Shown one piece after another: positions 51,818-60,275 of a stretch of DNA of 64,000 nt. The position numbers and the translations under genes are program-made. A model generated the notes under the pieces. That model searched no databases and was not told where the DNA came from. It saw only the letters and a list, made by a program, of their open reading frames with translations. Positions within the stretch are counted from its first letter, which is position 1, and each line of letters opens with the position of its first letter. The stretch spans positions 1,364,001-1,428,000 of the forward strand of contig NZ_JAUSXO010000001.1 of assembly GCF_030816075.1 (NCBI RefSeq). Direction: 5' to 3'. The DNA comes from Arthrobacter agilis (GTDB lineage: Bacteria; Actinomycetota; Actinomycetes; Actinomycetales; Micrococcaceae).

Positions 51818-52972
51818 TCAAGCAGTGGACGAAGCCGGCTTGAGCACGACCTTGGTCCATCCGTCGTTGCGCTCATCGAAGTTCTGGTAGGCGTCGGGCG
51901 CCTGCTCGAGGGACAGGTTGTGGGACACGATCCAAGAAGGCGTCGCCTTACCAGCGGCGATCAGGTCCCGCAGTCGTCTGTTGTACTTCTTGACCGGGCA
52001 CTGCCCGCTGCCGAGAGTCTGGCCCTTGAACCAGTGCAGACCGTAGTCGAAGGCGATTTCCCCCTGCTTCGCCAAGTCATCCGGGCCGCCCGGATCCTGC
52101 GGCACAAACACACCCACCGAACCGATGCCCCCGGTGAACCGCACCGACTTCACCAGATTGTTCAGCGTCATGTTCGGATGCTCCGTGCCCTGCGGGTCGT
52201 GCGCCTGATACCCCACACACTCACACCCGCGGTCGGCGCCCAGGCCCATCGTCTGGTCAAGGACGAACTCGACGGGGTCCGTCTTGGAGTCGTCGATCGC
52301 GATCGCGCCGATCTCCTCAGCGAGCCGCAGCCGGTCCGGGTGGCGGTCGACGACCATCACCTTGGCGGCGCCCTTGATCGTCGCGGACAGCGCCGCCATC
52401 AGCCCCACCGGACCCGCCCCGTAAATCACCACAGAGTCGCCGGGAATCACTCCGGCCAACTCGGTGGCGTGGTAGCCGGTGGGGAAGATGTCGGCCACCA
52501 TCACGTAGTCGTTCTCCTTCTCCACCGAGTCCTCGCCGAGCCGCAGGCAGTTGTGGTCGCCGTACGGCACACGCAACAACTCCGCCTGGCCACCCTGCCA
52601 CGGACCCATGTCGGCGAACCCGTACGCCGCCCCAGCCATTTTCGGATCCGGCTGGGTAGTGAGGCAGTAGTTGGTGAAACCTCGCTCGCAGTTCTTGCAG
52701 AACCCGCAGGAAATGTTGAAGGGAAGCACCACCCGCTCGCCCACTTTAACCTTGTCCACGCCGCCGCCGACCTCGATGACCTCACCGAGGTTCTCGTGCC
52801 CGAAGGTACGACCGGTCTCGAAGTCGGTGCGCCCCTCGTACATGTGCAAATCGGAGCCGCAAATATTGGTGGCCGTAATACGCACCAACACATCCGTCGG
52901 CCGTTCGATCCTCGCGTCAGGGACCTCTCTCACGCTCACCTGCCGCGGTCCGTCATATACAAGTGCTTTCAT
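51818..52972 (-). CDS. Glutathione-independent formaldehyde dehydrogenase-type enzyme
   Basis: A 384-residue medium-chain dehydrogenase and the first gene of the operon. Catalytic zinc: ICGSDLHMYEGR and GHENLGEVIEVG. Structural zinc: SCGFCKNCERGFTNYC. NAD site: VVIYGAGPVGLMAALSATIK, then MVVDRHPDRLRLAEEIGA. The insertion CECVGYQAHDPQGTEHPNMT matches glutathione-independent formaldehyde dehydrogenases, so this is the closest of the three to that enzyme. A GGAGAGGAG site precedes the ATG. It lies divergent from the LuxR-type gene, which probably controls the operon. Confidence 0.9.
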   Translation of the reverse strand: MKALVYDGPRQVSVREVPDARIERPTDVLVRITATNICGSDLHMYEGRTDFETGRTFGHENLGEVIEVGGGVDKVKVGERVVLPFNISCGFCKNCERGFTNYCLTTQPDPKMAGAAYGFADMGPWQGGQAELLRVPYGDHNCLRLGEDSVEKENDYVMVADIFPTGYHATELAGVIPGDSVVIYGAGPVGLMAALSATIKGAAKVMVVDRHPDRLRLAEEIGAIAIDDSKTDPVEFVLDQTMGLGADRGCECVGYQAHDPQGTEHPNMTLNNLVKSVRFTGGIGSVGVFVPQDPGGPDDLAKQGEIAFDYGLHWFKGQTLGSGQCPVKKYNRRLRDLIAAGKATPSWIVSHNLSLEQAPDAYQNFDERNDGWTKVVLKPASSTA

Positions 52973-53136
52973 TTTCTACTCCTCTCCAAATTCTCCTTCG
53001 GCATCCGGGGGCCCGCACTACGATTTGGGTAGGTACCGCGGCCTCTAAACGCCAGTCAACTCCCAACCCGCACCGCGGCACATCGGTAGAATGACCGACA
53101 CGGCCCAGCTGGCGCGGCGGCAGAGATGGTGGCGCT

Positions 53137-54168
53137 ATGCACGGATCAGCAGACGCGGCAGGACGCATCGCCGTCGAGGTGTCCCAGATCGCGGCGACAC
53201 CCGACAGCCCGGCCCAACGCGCTGCGGCGCTGCTCGCGCCGCTGCACCGGCTGCTGCCGTTCGACGGGGCATGGCTGGCGCTGCGCGACGAAGACAGCGG
53301 TGGACACCGATCGCTGGTCAGTAGCGGGTGGGACCGGAACACCGCCGCCTACCTGGACGGGCCGGTCCTGGTCGAGGAGATCGAGCAGCTCGGGATGACC
53401 CGCTCCCACACCCCGCTTCGCGTCACGGACTTCCCGTTACCGGCGAGCGAGCTACGGTCCTGGGCCGAGTGTCTCCTGCCCGCCGGTTTCCGCGAAGGCC
53501 TGGGTATGTGCCTGTTCGCCGAAGATGGCCGGCACCTCGGGTTCCTGGGCCTGTTCACCGGCAGTCCCACCATCCCGTCGCGCGCTGCACGAGACCAGCT
53601 CGCCGCCCTCGGGCCGGCACTGGGCCGGGCCATCGACCCCCTGCAGTCGGCCGCAGCAGCCGCTCAGGTGGTGCACGGCGCGACCGCCGGCGTGATCCTC
53701 ACTCGGTCACGAGAGGTTCAAGCCTTGCCCGGGCTGCCCGATCATGCCGCGTTGCGCCACGGCTCACCGGTACTGGCCACTGCCCGCGAAGTGCTCGACA
53801 ATCCGCAGACATCCTTCCTGCTTCCCGCGCCTGTAGAGCCCAGCGGCTACCTGCGCGTGACCTGTTTGGATGCGCCCGATAACGCTCCGCACTACCTAAC
53901 CGCGATCGTTGTGCTCTCACCGTGCCGCGACGTGGGCGGGCTGACCAACCGCGAACTCGAAATCCTCGGGCTGGTCATCGCCGGTTACCACAACGCCCAA
54001 GCCGCCCAACACCTCACCGTCACCCAACGCACCATCGCCACCCACATCGAACACATCCTCACCAAGCTTGACGCCGGTTCCCGCACGCTCGCCGCCGTCC
54101 GCGCCCAACGACGCGGGTTGTACATCCCACCCGCACTCCTGGCGCACCCAACCAACGAATCGCCATAA
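53137..54168 (+). CDS. LuxR-type regulator with GAF-like N-terminus
   Basis: A 343-residue regulator. Residues of about 20-170 resemble a GAF sensor (RLLPFDGAWLALRDEDSGGH, later LGMCLFAEDGRHLGFLGLFT). The last 65 residues are a LuxR helix-turn-helix: LTNRELEILGLVIAGYHNAQ, AAQHLTVTQRTIATHIEHIL, TKLDAGSRT. It is divergent from the dehydrogenase operon and near the right transposon end, so it probably regulates that operon in response to substrate. Start at the ATG near 53137 with a weak ribosome site. Confidence 0.88.
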   Translation: MHGSADAAGRIAVEVSQIAATPDSPAQRAAALLAPLHRLLPFDGAWLALRDEDSGGHRSLVSSGWDRNTAAYLDGPVLVEEIEQLGMTRSHTPLRVTDFPLPASELRSWAECLLPAGFREGLGMCLFAEDGRHLGFLGLFTGSPTIPSRAARDQLAALGPALGRAIDPLQSAAAAAQVVHGATAGVILTRSREVQALPGLPDHAALRHGSPVLATAREVLDNPQTSFLLPAPVEPSGYLRVTCLDAPDNAPHYLTAIVVLSPCRDVGGLTNRELEILGLVIAGYHNAQAAQHLTVTQRTIATHIEHILTKLDAGSRTLAAVRAQRRGLYIPPALLAHPTNESP

Positions 54169-54272
54169 CCCAAAGAAAGCCCGAAGCGCCGCACCACCCC
54201 GCTGGCTCATGAACCACGCCGCCGTCCAGTGAGGGGGTCGCTCTGCGCCCGTGCAGACGACTTTGGGAAGTA

Positions 54273-54297
54273 GTGCAGGCGACTTCGAGAAACGACA
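54273..54297 (-). repeat. Right terminal inverted repeat
   Basis: Reverse complement begins TGTCGTTTCTCG and ends GTCGCCTGCAC. A second core (GTGCAGACGACTTTGG) lies at 54251-54266. Three mismatches with the left end. Confidence 0.82.
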
Positions 54298-54628
54298 GCT
54301 GACCTACTCGCGCTTGATTAGTGCGATTCCCGTAAGCCCCGCCCGAGAAAATGCCCGGTGATGGTGCCCTAACCGGGACACCTCCAGGCACGTTAACTGC
54401 CGTCTCGACACGACGTGGCAGAAGCGATCTTTTGAGTACGGCTTGGTTGTGGCATTCCACCGTGTCCCGCTACCGAAGGATCGGAAGCGACGTGCGTGAA
54501 GCCAGGACCCCAGCCCGCCGATTACCTCCGGACTGTGACAGGTATAGGTTCACCAACGCGTTCGGTGGACCCGTAGACTCGGCGACCTGCTCTGGCTAGG
54601 CTTCACGCTAGGTCTCCCGAGCAGATGG
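54298..54628. other. Gap after the transposon
   Basis: About 330 bp up to the next gene with no supported gene. It probably holds the promoter of the response-regulator fusion. Confidence 0.4.
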
Positions 54629-56320
54629 GTGACGCCGCATGGCTGTAACCATGAAAATCCAGTCCTGACGAAGCCGAACATTCTGACGGTCGACGATGAC
54701 CCGCAGGTGTCCGCGGCGGTTGCCCGCGACCTTCGTAATAGATATGGGTCCGAATTCAGGATTCTCCGTGCCACCTCCGGCGCCGAAGCCATGGAAGTCC
54801 TGGCGAAGCTGGCACTGCGGGACCAGGGAATTGCACTGATCGCGTCGGATCAAAGGATGCCTCAGATGACGGGGATCGAGTTGATGGAGCGCGCGCGGCT
54901 ACATGCTCCAGGGGCGAAGCTCCTTCTTCTCACGGCCTACGCGGACACCGATGTCGCGATCAAGGCGATCAACGACATCGGGCTTGATCACTACCTGCTC
55001 AAACCGTGGGATCCGCCCGCTGAGCGGTTGTACCCGGTGGTGGATGACCTGCTCGATGACTGGCGTCGGGCTAATCCCGATCACACCTCCGATGTAAGGG
55101 TTGTCGGCGCCCGCTGGTCGGACCGTAGCCACGAGATCAAGACATTCCTGGCCCGCAATCATGTGCCCTACCGCTGGCATGACATTGAAAGGGACGCTGA
55201 GGCGGTGCGTCTGCTGGATCTTGCGGGAGCGAGCACGGCGGATATGCCGTTGGTCGTCCTGACCGATGGTTCGGCGCTCTCTTCTCCCTCGACCTTTGAT
55301 CTGGCTTCCGCCCTGGGTCTGCGCACGGTCGCTGAGCGGCCTCTCTACGATGTCTGCATCGTAGGAGGTGGGCCGGCGGGTATGGCCGCGGCCGTTTACG
55401 CAGCGTCTGAGGGGCTCAGCACCGTCGTCGTCGAGCGCGAGGCACCGGGCGGGCAGGCAGGCCAGAGCGCCGCAATTGAGAACTATCTCGGTTTCCCGAA
55501 GGGCCTGAGCGGCTCCGATCTGACGCAGCGTGCAATGGCACAGGTGTCACGCTTCGGCGCGGAAGTGGTCCTCGCGAACGACGTCGTGGGCTTCGAATCG
55601 CGCGGGCAGGTACGGGCGGTGCTTTTGGGCTCCGGGGAATTGGAGGCACGGGCACTCATCATTGCCACCGGTGTCTCCTACCGGAGGTTGGAGGCTGACG
55701 GGATCGATACTTTCAGCGGTCGGGGGATCTACTACGGCGCCAACGCCAGCGAGGCCAACCAGTGCGCGGGTGAGGATGTCTACATCGTCGGAGCCGCCAA
55801 CTCGGCCGGCCAGGCCGCGATCAACTTCTCGCGTTTTGCAAAGCGGGTGGTACTCCTCGTGCGGTCAGGCACGCTCGAGACCACGATGTCCCAGTACCTC
55901 GTGCAGCGAATTCTCGCTTCACCGGTGATAGAAGTCCGCTACCGGAGCGAGGTCGTAGCCGCCCGCGGAGACGGACACCTCGAATCCCTGGAGCTCTCCG
56001 ACCGGGACACCGGACTGACCGAGGAGGTGGCGGCCAGCTGGCTCTTCATCTTCATCGGTGCTTCGCCTCGAACCGATTGGCTGGGTGAGGAGATTGTCCG
56101 TGACAAGTTCGGTTTCATCGTCACCGGGCACGATCTGGCGAATCCCGGTAATCCCATGCCGTGGCCACTGACACGCGCACCTTTCGCACTGGAGACGAGC
56201 GTGCCTGGTGTCTTTGCCGCGGGTGATGTCCGGCTCGACTCGATGAAACGAGTGGCTTCAGCGGTGGGTGAGGGCGCGATGGCTGTCTATCTCGTGCACC
56301 GCTACCTGGGGACAGTCTGA
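54629..56320 (+). CDS. Response regulator fused to thioredoxin-reductase-like flavoprotein
   Basis: A 563-residue fusion. Residues of about 15-140 are a receiver domain: ILTVDDDPQVSAAVARD, the phosphoacceptor aspartate in IASDQRMPQMTGIELM, and a lysine in YLLKPWDP. Residues of about 150-225 may be a thioredoxin-like fold (EIKTFLARNHVPYRWHDIER). Residues of about 240-555 are a TrxR-like FAD enzyme: YDVCIVGGGPAGMAAAVYAA, APGGQAGQSAAIENYLGFP, and GVFAAGDVR at the end. The CxxC site is replaced: YYGANASEANQCAGEDVYIV. So classical disulfide reduction by that pair is unlikely. It overlaps the kinase gene as TGATG. GTG start, weakly supported. Confidence 0.86.
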   Translation: MTPHGCNHENPVLTKPNILTVDDDPQVSAAVARDLRNRYGSEFRILRATSGAEAMEVLAKLALRDQGIALIASDQRMPQMTGIELMERARLHAPGAKLLLLTAYADTDVAIKAINDIGLDHYLLKPWDPPAERLYPVVDDLLDDWRRANPDHTSDVRVVGARWSDRSHEIKTFLARNHVPYRWHDIERDAEAVRLLDLAGASTADMPLVVLTDGSALSSPSTFDLASALGLRTVAERPLYDVCIVGGGPAGMAAAVYAASEGLSTVVVEREAPGGQAGQSAAIENYLGFPKGLSGSDLTQRAMAQVSRFGAEVVLANDVVGFESRGQVRAVLLGSGELEARALIIATGVSYRRLEADGIDTFSGRGIYYGANASEANQCAGEDVYIVGAANSAGQAAINFSRFAKRVVLLVRSGTLETTMSQYLVQRILASPVIEVRYRSEVVAARGDGHLESLELSDRDTGLTEEVAASWLFIFIGASPRTDWLGEEIVRDKFGFIVTGHDLANPGNPMPWPLTRAPFALETSVPGVFAAGDVRLDSMKRVASAVGEGAMAVYLVHRYLGTV

Positions 56321-57705
56321 TGCACGCGCGTGAACTCCGGGGGATCGCCCTTTTCAAGGGCCTCAGCGACCAACAGCTCGAGGACCTTGTCGACACGGGT
56401 ACCGAGGTGCTCATCGAACCAGGCGTCACCCTCTGGGACGAGGGCGAACCAGCGGACTTCTGGTGGGTACTCGTCGACGGCGCCCTTCAGCTGCTTCGTC
56501 ACATCGGACGTGAAGACACCGTCGTCGGGACGATGGATGTGCCGGGACGATGGGCCGGCGGCTTCCGTGCCTGGGATGACAGCAGTGTCTATCTGGCGAC
56601 AGGGCGGGGAAGCGAGAAAGGATGGCTACTCCGGGTCCCAGCCACGGACCTGCGAAGGCTGTACGCCGAGTGGTTCCCTTTTGGCGTGCACTTCATCGAG
56701 GGCCTGTACGGGACGGTACGCCGGGTCGAATCAACCATTCGACAGCGAGAGGCGCTGGCGACGCTCGGCACGCTCTCGGCCGGCCTGGCCCACGAGATCA
56801 ACAACCCGGCCGCGGCGGCAAGCCGCGCGGTGGATGCCCTGGAGGACGCTTCACAGATGCTGCTCGGGTCGGTGGGCCGCCTTTCCCGCACGGGCATCAC
56901 TCCTGCCCAGTTCGCCGGGCTGGAGGCTCTGCGCGCAGACTTCACGGCGACGGCGTCAATTCCGGACACTCTCGCGCTTGCAGATCTGGAGGACCTCCTG
57001 ACCGATTGGCTGTCCGAGCGGAACGTCGAACGGGATTGGATCATCGGCCCGACACTCGCCGCTGCCGGCGCGGACCTGGAATGGTGCAACCGTGTCGAGG
57101 CGTTATTCAACGGGCCCGCGCTGGATCCGGCGCTGGAGTGGGTGACAGCGGCCCTATCCATGGAAAAGCTGCTCTCCGAAGTGAGGGAGTCGACACGGCG
57201 GGTCTCCGAGCTCGTCGCAGCAGTGAAGTCCTATTCACAGATGGACAGGGGATCCCGCCAGAACACCGATGTTGTTGAAGGCCTCGAAAGCACGCTTGTC
57301 ATGCTCGGGCACAAGCTTCGCGGCGGGGTGGAGATAGTGCGCGAGTACAGCGACAACCTCCCCTCCATCGATGCCTACCCGGGCGAGTTGAACCAGGTGT
57401 GGACCAATCTCATCGACAACGCAGTGGACGCAATGAATGGCGTAGGCACCCTGAGCGTAGGCACCCTCAGCGACGGAGCCACCGTGACGGTGGAAATAGG
57501 TGACACTGGTCCGGGCCTTGCACCACCGGTCGCGAAACGGGCTTTCGAGGCGTTCTACACGACGAAGGATGTCGGTAAAGGGACCGGGCTTGGTTTGGAT
57601 ATCGCTCGAAGAATCGTTGTGGAGCGGCACGGCGGGACGATCGACCTCGAATCCGTTCCCGGCAGGACGGTGTTCCGGGTCTGCCTCCCACTCGCCCAGG
57701 CTTGA
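56320..57705 (+). CDS. Cyclic-nucleotide-domain sensor histidine kinase
   Basis: A 461-residue kinase. Residues of about 5-125 are a cNMP-binding-type beta-barrel (LFKGLSDQQLEDLVDTGTEV, DEGEPADFWWVLVDGALQLL). Residues of about 135-240 hold the H-box (LGTLSAGLAHEINNPAAAAS), and the ATPase domain follows: NLIDNAVDAMNGVG (N-box), IGDTGPGLAPPV (G1), FYTTKDVGKGTGLGLDIARR (F and G2). A 15-base tandem duplication near 57.44-57.47 kb gives GTLSVGTLSD. No membrane helix, so it is a cytosolic sensor. It is the cognate partner of the fusion protein encoded just upstream. Confidence 0.9.
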   Translation: MHARELRGIALFKGLSDQQLEDLVDTGTEVLIEPGVTLWDEGEPADFWWVLVDGALQLLRHIGREDTVVGTMDVPGRWAGGFRAWDDSSVYLATGRGSEKGWLLRVPATDLRRLYAEWFPFGVHFIEGLYGTVRRVESTIRQREALATLGTLSAGLAHEINNPAAAASRAVDALEDASQMLLGSVGRLSRTGITPAQFAGLEALRADFTATASIPDTLALADLEDLLTDWLSERNVERDWIIGPTLAAAGADLEWCNRVEALFNGPALDPALEWVTAALSMEKLLSEVRESTRRVSELVAAVKSYSQMDRGSRQNTDVVEGLESTLVMLGHKLRGGVEIVREYSDNLPSIDAYPGELNQVWTNLIDNAVDAMNGVGTLSVGTLSDGATVTVEIGDTGPGLAPPVAKRAFEAFYTTKDVGKGTGLGLDIARRIVVERHGGTIDLESVPGRTVFRVCLPLAQA

Positions 57706-57708
57706 CGC

Positions 57709-58029
57709 TCAACGCCAGAAGCTCATCATCGGTGATCTGTCCGCCTTCGGGCTGCCCACTCCTGACGAAGGGCCGTTCACGTAACTGCGGTGGACCGGAT
57801 TGTTGCTGCCACAGGGTACGCACCAGATCTTGGGGTTCTCCTCGGCCACCTGGGCGTCCTCGACGACAGAGGTGGACCTGTGACCTCCGGGTTCCAGGCC
57901 ACGCATCGGGGGCTCTACTTCATCGGGTTCGAGAACGTTCCCGGTCAGCTCATCTTCTGCACGGCGGCGGCCCGACATCTCGCCAAATCCATCTCCGCCG
58001 CTGCACTGGCGGAACAGCGGTCGGCCTAG
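57709..58029 (+). pseudogene. Remnant of a flavin monooxygenase
   Basis: One frame reads KLIIGDLSAFGLPTPDEGPF and then stops at 57783. The next frame reads VDRIVAATGYAPDLGVLLGH, then LGVLDDRGGPVTSGFQATHR and GLYFIGFENVPGQLIFCTAA, the C-terminal part of CzcO-like flavin monooxygenases. Intact enzymes have about 70 residues between these parts. So the gene has lost its N-terminus and an internal stretch. It lies directly after the kinase gene. Confidence 0.72.
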
Positions 58030-58041
58030 GCTGCCAGGCAG

Positions 58042-58734
58042 TCACTCCTGTGCTGGAAGCGGCGCAGCTCGCGCTGCGGAGTCCTGGACGAAGGCGGTTC
58101 GCGCAATCCACGCTCCGGCTCCTGCGATCAGCAGCGCGCCGAGCGATTGCGTGGGAAGGCTTGCACCTGTGGTCGCCAGTCCCAGCACGACCCCCAGGAC
58201 ATAGAAGACGAGTGCGGAGGAAATCCACAGGGCGCCGGCTGCCTTGGGAAGAGTGCCTGAACGCCAGACTGCAACGCCGAGGAGCAGATTGCCCACAAGG
58301 GCTAGCAGGAGGCCCAGTAGAAATACAGGTGTCAGAGCATCCGGGAATTCCACCTGCATGACATCTGGCATCCCGGACAGGTATGCCCGTCCAAGGGCAG
58401 GTGTCGCGAATGTGGAGATCACTGCGGGGACCATCAGGAGTGCATGGCCCAGGACGGTCAGGACCATGGCGGCCAGTGCCGATCGGCCCGATCTTCCGGA
58501 GGCGAGATAGCAGCCCAAGGCGAAGATACCGAAGATGGCCAGTATGGTGCCGCCGGTGCTGCCGATGAGGTGACTGGTGAAATAGGCGGAGGAGCTGACG
58601 AACTGTGCCCATGCCTCGGGATCGGTGGTTTGGTCGGGCTGGGCCTCGAACGACGACCACGCGGTGAGCAGGCCGTAGACGGGCAGAGCTACCAGGCCGG
58701 CTTTGACCCAGGTGATGCTTGGTCGGGATTGCAT
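58042..58734 (-). CDS. Multi-helix membrane protein, unknown
   Basis: A 230-residue protein with about six helices (WVKAGLVALPVYGLLTAWSS, GGTILAIFGIFALGCYLA, ALAAMVLTVLGHALLMVPAV, PVFLLGLLLALVGNLLLGVA, ALWISSALVFYVLGVVLGL, LGALLIAGAGAWIARTAF). No motif known. AAGGAC precedes the ATG. Confidence 0.7.
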   Translation of the reverse strand: MQSRPSITWVKAGLVALPVYGLLTAWSSFEAQPDQTTDPEAWAQFVSSSAYFTSHLIGSTGGTILAIFGIFALGCYLASGRSGRSALAAMVLTVLGHALLMVPAVISTFATPALGRAYLSGMPDVMQVEFPDALTPVFLLGLLLALVGNLLLGVAVWRSGTLPKAAGALWISSALVFYVLGVVLGLATTGASLPTQSLGALLIAGAGAWIARTAFVQDSAARAAPLPAQE

Positions 58735-58950
58735 GGGGACGTCCTTACTTCCGCTGTGCCGGTGGTTCTGAGCCTGCGGCGGTCACATCGACGATGCTGG
58801 GCCGCCCTCAGCCAGTAGCGTGTGACGACGATACGCCGTGGGGTGCCGCAGCGCGATAGCCCCTGCGGTGGACATCTGCGGGACCCGGGCGAGTCACTGC
58901 GTCAACAGCGCGGGGGAGTGCCTGGAAGACGCTGCCCGAAGCCTTGTTCC

Positions 58951-59703
58951 TCAGGCGGCGGCGTCGGGATGCGTTGACCCGGGGTCGTCCTGCGTCTGGG
59001 GGCGGTTCCGCCGATGCCGGCCTTGCAACGCTGTTCGTACGAGCGGGATGGTGATCGCGAGCAGGATCAGCGAGAGGCTCACCGCAGAGGCGTACCGGTC
59101 GACGATGAGCACCACATCGACTGCCCCCTGCCCGACGGCGAAACCGAGCCCGGCCACTACGACTGTCAGCACGAGGGCACCGAGTGCGTCGATGAGCAGG
59201 AACGTCATCAGCCGCATGCCGCTCAGACCCGCGATCGCGAACACGATCGCGGAAGGAATCCCCGGCAGCCAGGCGAGCGCCACCGCCGTCCGGACGATCG
59301 CCGGATGGGCTCGCCGGGCTCGCAGCGACCACCGCGCCGCCTGCTGCGGCGCGGAGATCATCCGCAGCATGCCCTCGCCCCACCGTCGGCCCGCCCACCA
59401 CAGGATCCAGTCGAACTTGAGCATCCCGACGACACCGGCGACGATCACCGCCCACAGGGGGAGGGTCCCCACACGCGCGAAGGCGGCCGCGACCCCGACG
59501 GCGAACAGGTCACCGGTCAGCACCTCGAGCGCGAGCGGGTTGCGGGCGATGAGGAACGGCAGCAGCGGCCGTGTGGCCAGGCCCAGGGCGATGACGGCCA
59601 GGACCGAGACGATCACGACGTGGTCGGCAGCCGAGGCGCGGCCCTCCCACGGCGCCCAGCGGCGCCACGACGGACCCTGATCCTCGGCCTCGACCGACCC
59701 CAC
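58951..59703 (-). CDS. DedA/SNARE-associated (VTT) family membrane protein
   Basis: A 250-residue protein with about five helices. Marks of the VTT/DedA-like family: LLPFLIARNPLALEVLTG, then LPLWAVIVAGVVGMLKFDWI followed by LWWAGRRWGEG, and VALAWLPGIPSAIVFAIAGL followed by SGMRLMTFLLIDALGAL. Such proteins help move membrane lipids. I chose the GTG at 59703 because GGGAGGGA lies ahead of it; the 29 upstream codons are not protein-like. An in-frame ATG at 59766 is the alternative. Confidence 0.8.
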   Translation of the reverse strand: MGSVEAEDQGPSWRRWAPWEGRASAADHVVIVSVLAVIALGLATRPLLPFLIARNPLALEVLTGDLFAVGVAAAFARVGTLPLWAVIVAGVVGMLKFDWILWWAGRRWGEGMLRMISAPQQAARWSLRARRAHPAIVRTAVALAWLPGIPSAIVFAIAGLSGMRLMTFLLIDALGALVLTVVVAGLGFAVGQGAVDVVLIVDRYASAVSLSLILLAITIPLVRTALQGRHRRNRPQTQDDPGSTHPDAAA

Positions 59704-59869
59704 GACGCTCCCTCCCGGATCGAACTCGATCCGAGAAGCGTACCCATGCCCTCGGGAGCGGTACATGATCGCGTCGGGTCGGCGCCTCAAGGAGTGGATG
59801 CCGTGCGTCCGCTCCTCGCAGGGTGTAGAGGAATACCCTGGTCCGTCGAAACCCGCCGAAGCTCATGCG

Positions 59870-60196
59870 TCACATCGTCGAACCGGTCCCGTTGGCGGCC
59901 CGACCGCCGCGTGGAACGACCTGCAGTGCTACCGCCACCGATAGTCCTTCAATGATTCGCTCCCGCTGGCGGACCGTCTTCTTGACGGGCAGCACGAACC
60001 CGCCCTCGCGGGGCAGCAGCGAGGTCTCCCAGTCGGTCCCTCCGATGCGCACGGACACCGGGACGACACCCCAGCCGTAGGTCGCCCGCCTGGCCTCGAC
60101 GCGAACACACTCGCACACGTCCTCGGGCAGCATGAGCCAGTAGAACGGAGCCGGGCCCCGCCACTCGAACAACTCGGCGCTGAAGATCTGGTCCAT
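59870..60196 (-). CDS. DUF1905 family protein
   Basis: A 108-residue protein: MDQIFSAELFEWRGPAPFYW, LMLPEDVCECVRVEARRATY, GWGVVPVSVRIGGTDWETSL, LPREGGFVLPVKKTVRQRER, the full DUF1905 beta-barrel pattern. Function not established. ATG at 60196 matches the family's usual N-terminus. The upstream frame offers a 12-codon longer option. Confidence 0.86.
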   Translation of the reverse strand: MDQIFSAELFEWRGPAPFYWLMLPEDVCECVRVEARRATYGWGVVPVSVRIGGTDWETSLLPREGGFVLPVKKTVRQRERIIEGLSVAVALQVVPRGGRAANGTGSTM

Positions 60197-60275
60197 ATCG
60201 GCCAGCGTGGCGGGCCCGTGCCGAAGCGTCAACCCTGTTCCGCGGCCGGTCGGTCTTCGGATCGGTGGCGTTCGG

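Larger units (their letters stand above)
40882..54297. mobile_element. Tn402/Tn5053-like transposon, about 13.4 kb
   Basis: Bounded by 25-bp inverted repeats at 40882-40906 and 54273-54297, both beginning TGTCGTTTCTCG and ending CTGCAC, identical at 22 of 25 positions. Extra copies of the GTCGTCTGCAC core lie just inside each end, as expected for TniA binding arrays. Inside are tniR-, tniQ-, tniB- and tniA-type genes on the minus strand, a res-like site between tniR and tniQ, and a cargo of dehydrogenase genes with a LuxR regulator. The flanking five bases differ (AAAAT against GCTGA), so no target duplication is seen; rearrangement or decay at one end is possible. Boundaries are inferred from sequence alone. 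Confidence 0.75.

Noticed and set aside
51575-53032. Long plus-strand frame, 485 codons
   Set aside because: Antisense to the DJ-1 and formaldehyde dehydrogenase genes; rich in R, H, L and V as expected for a high-GC shadow frame.
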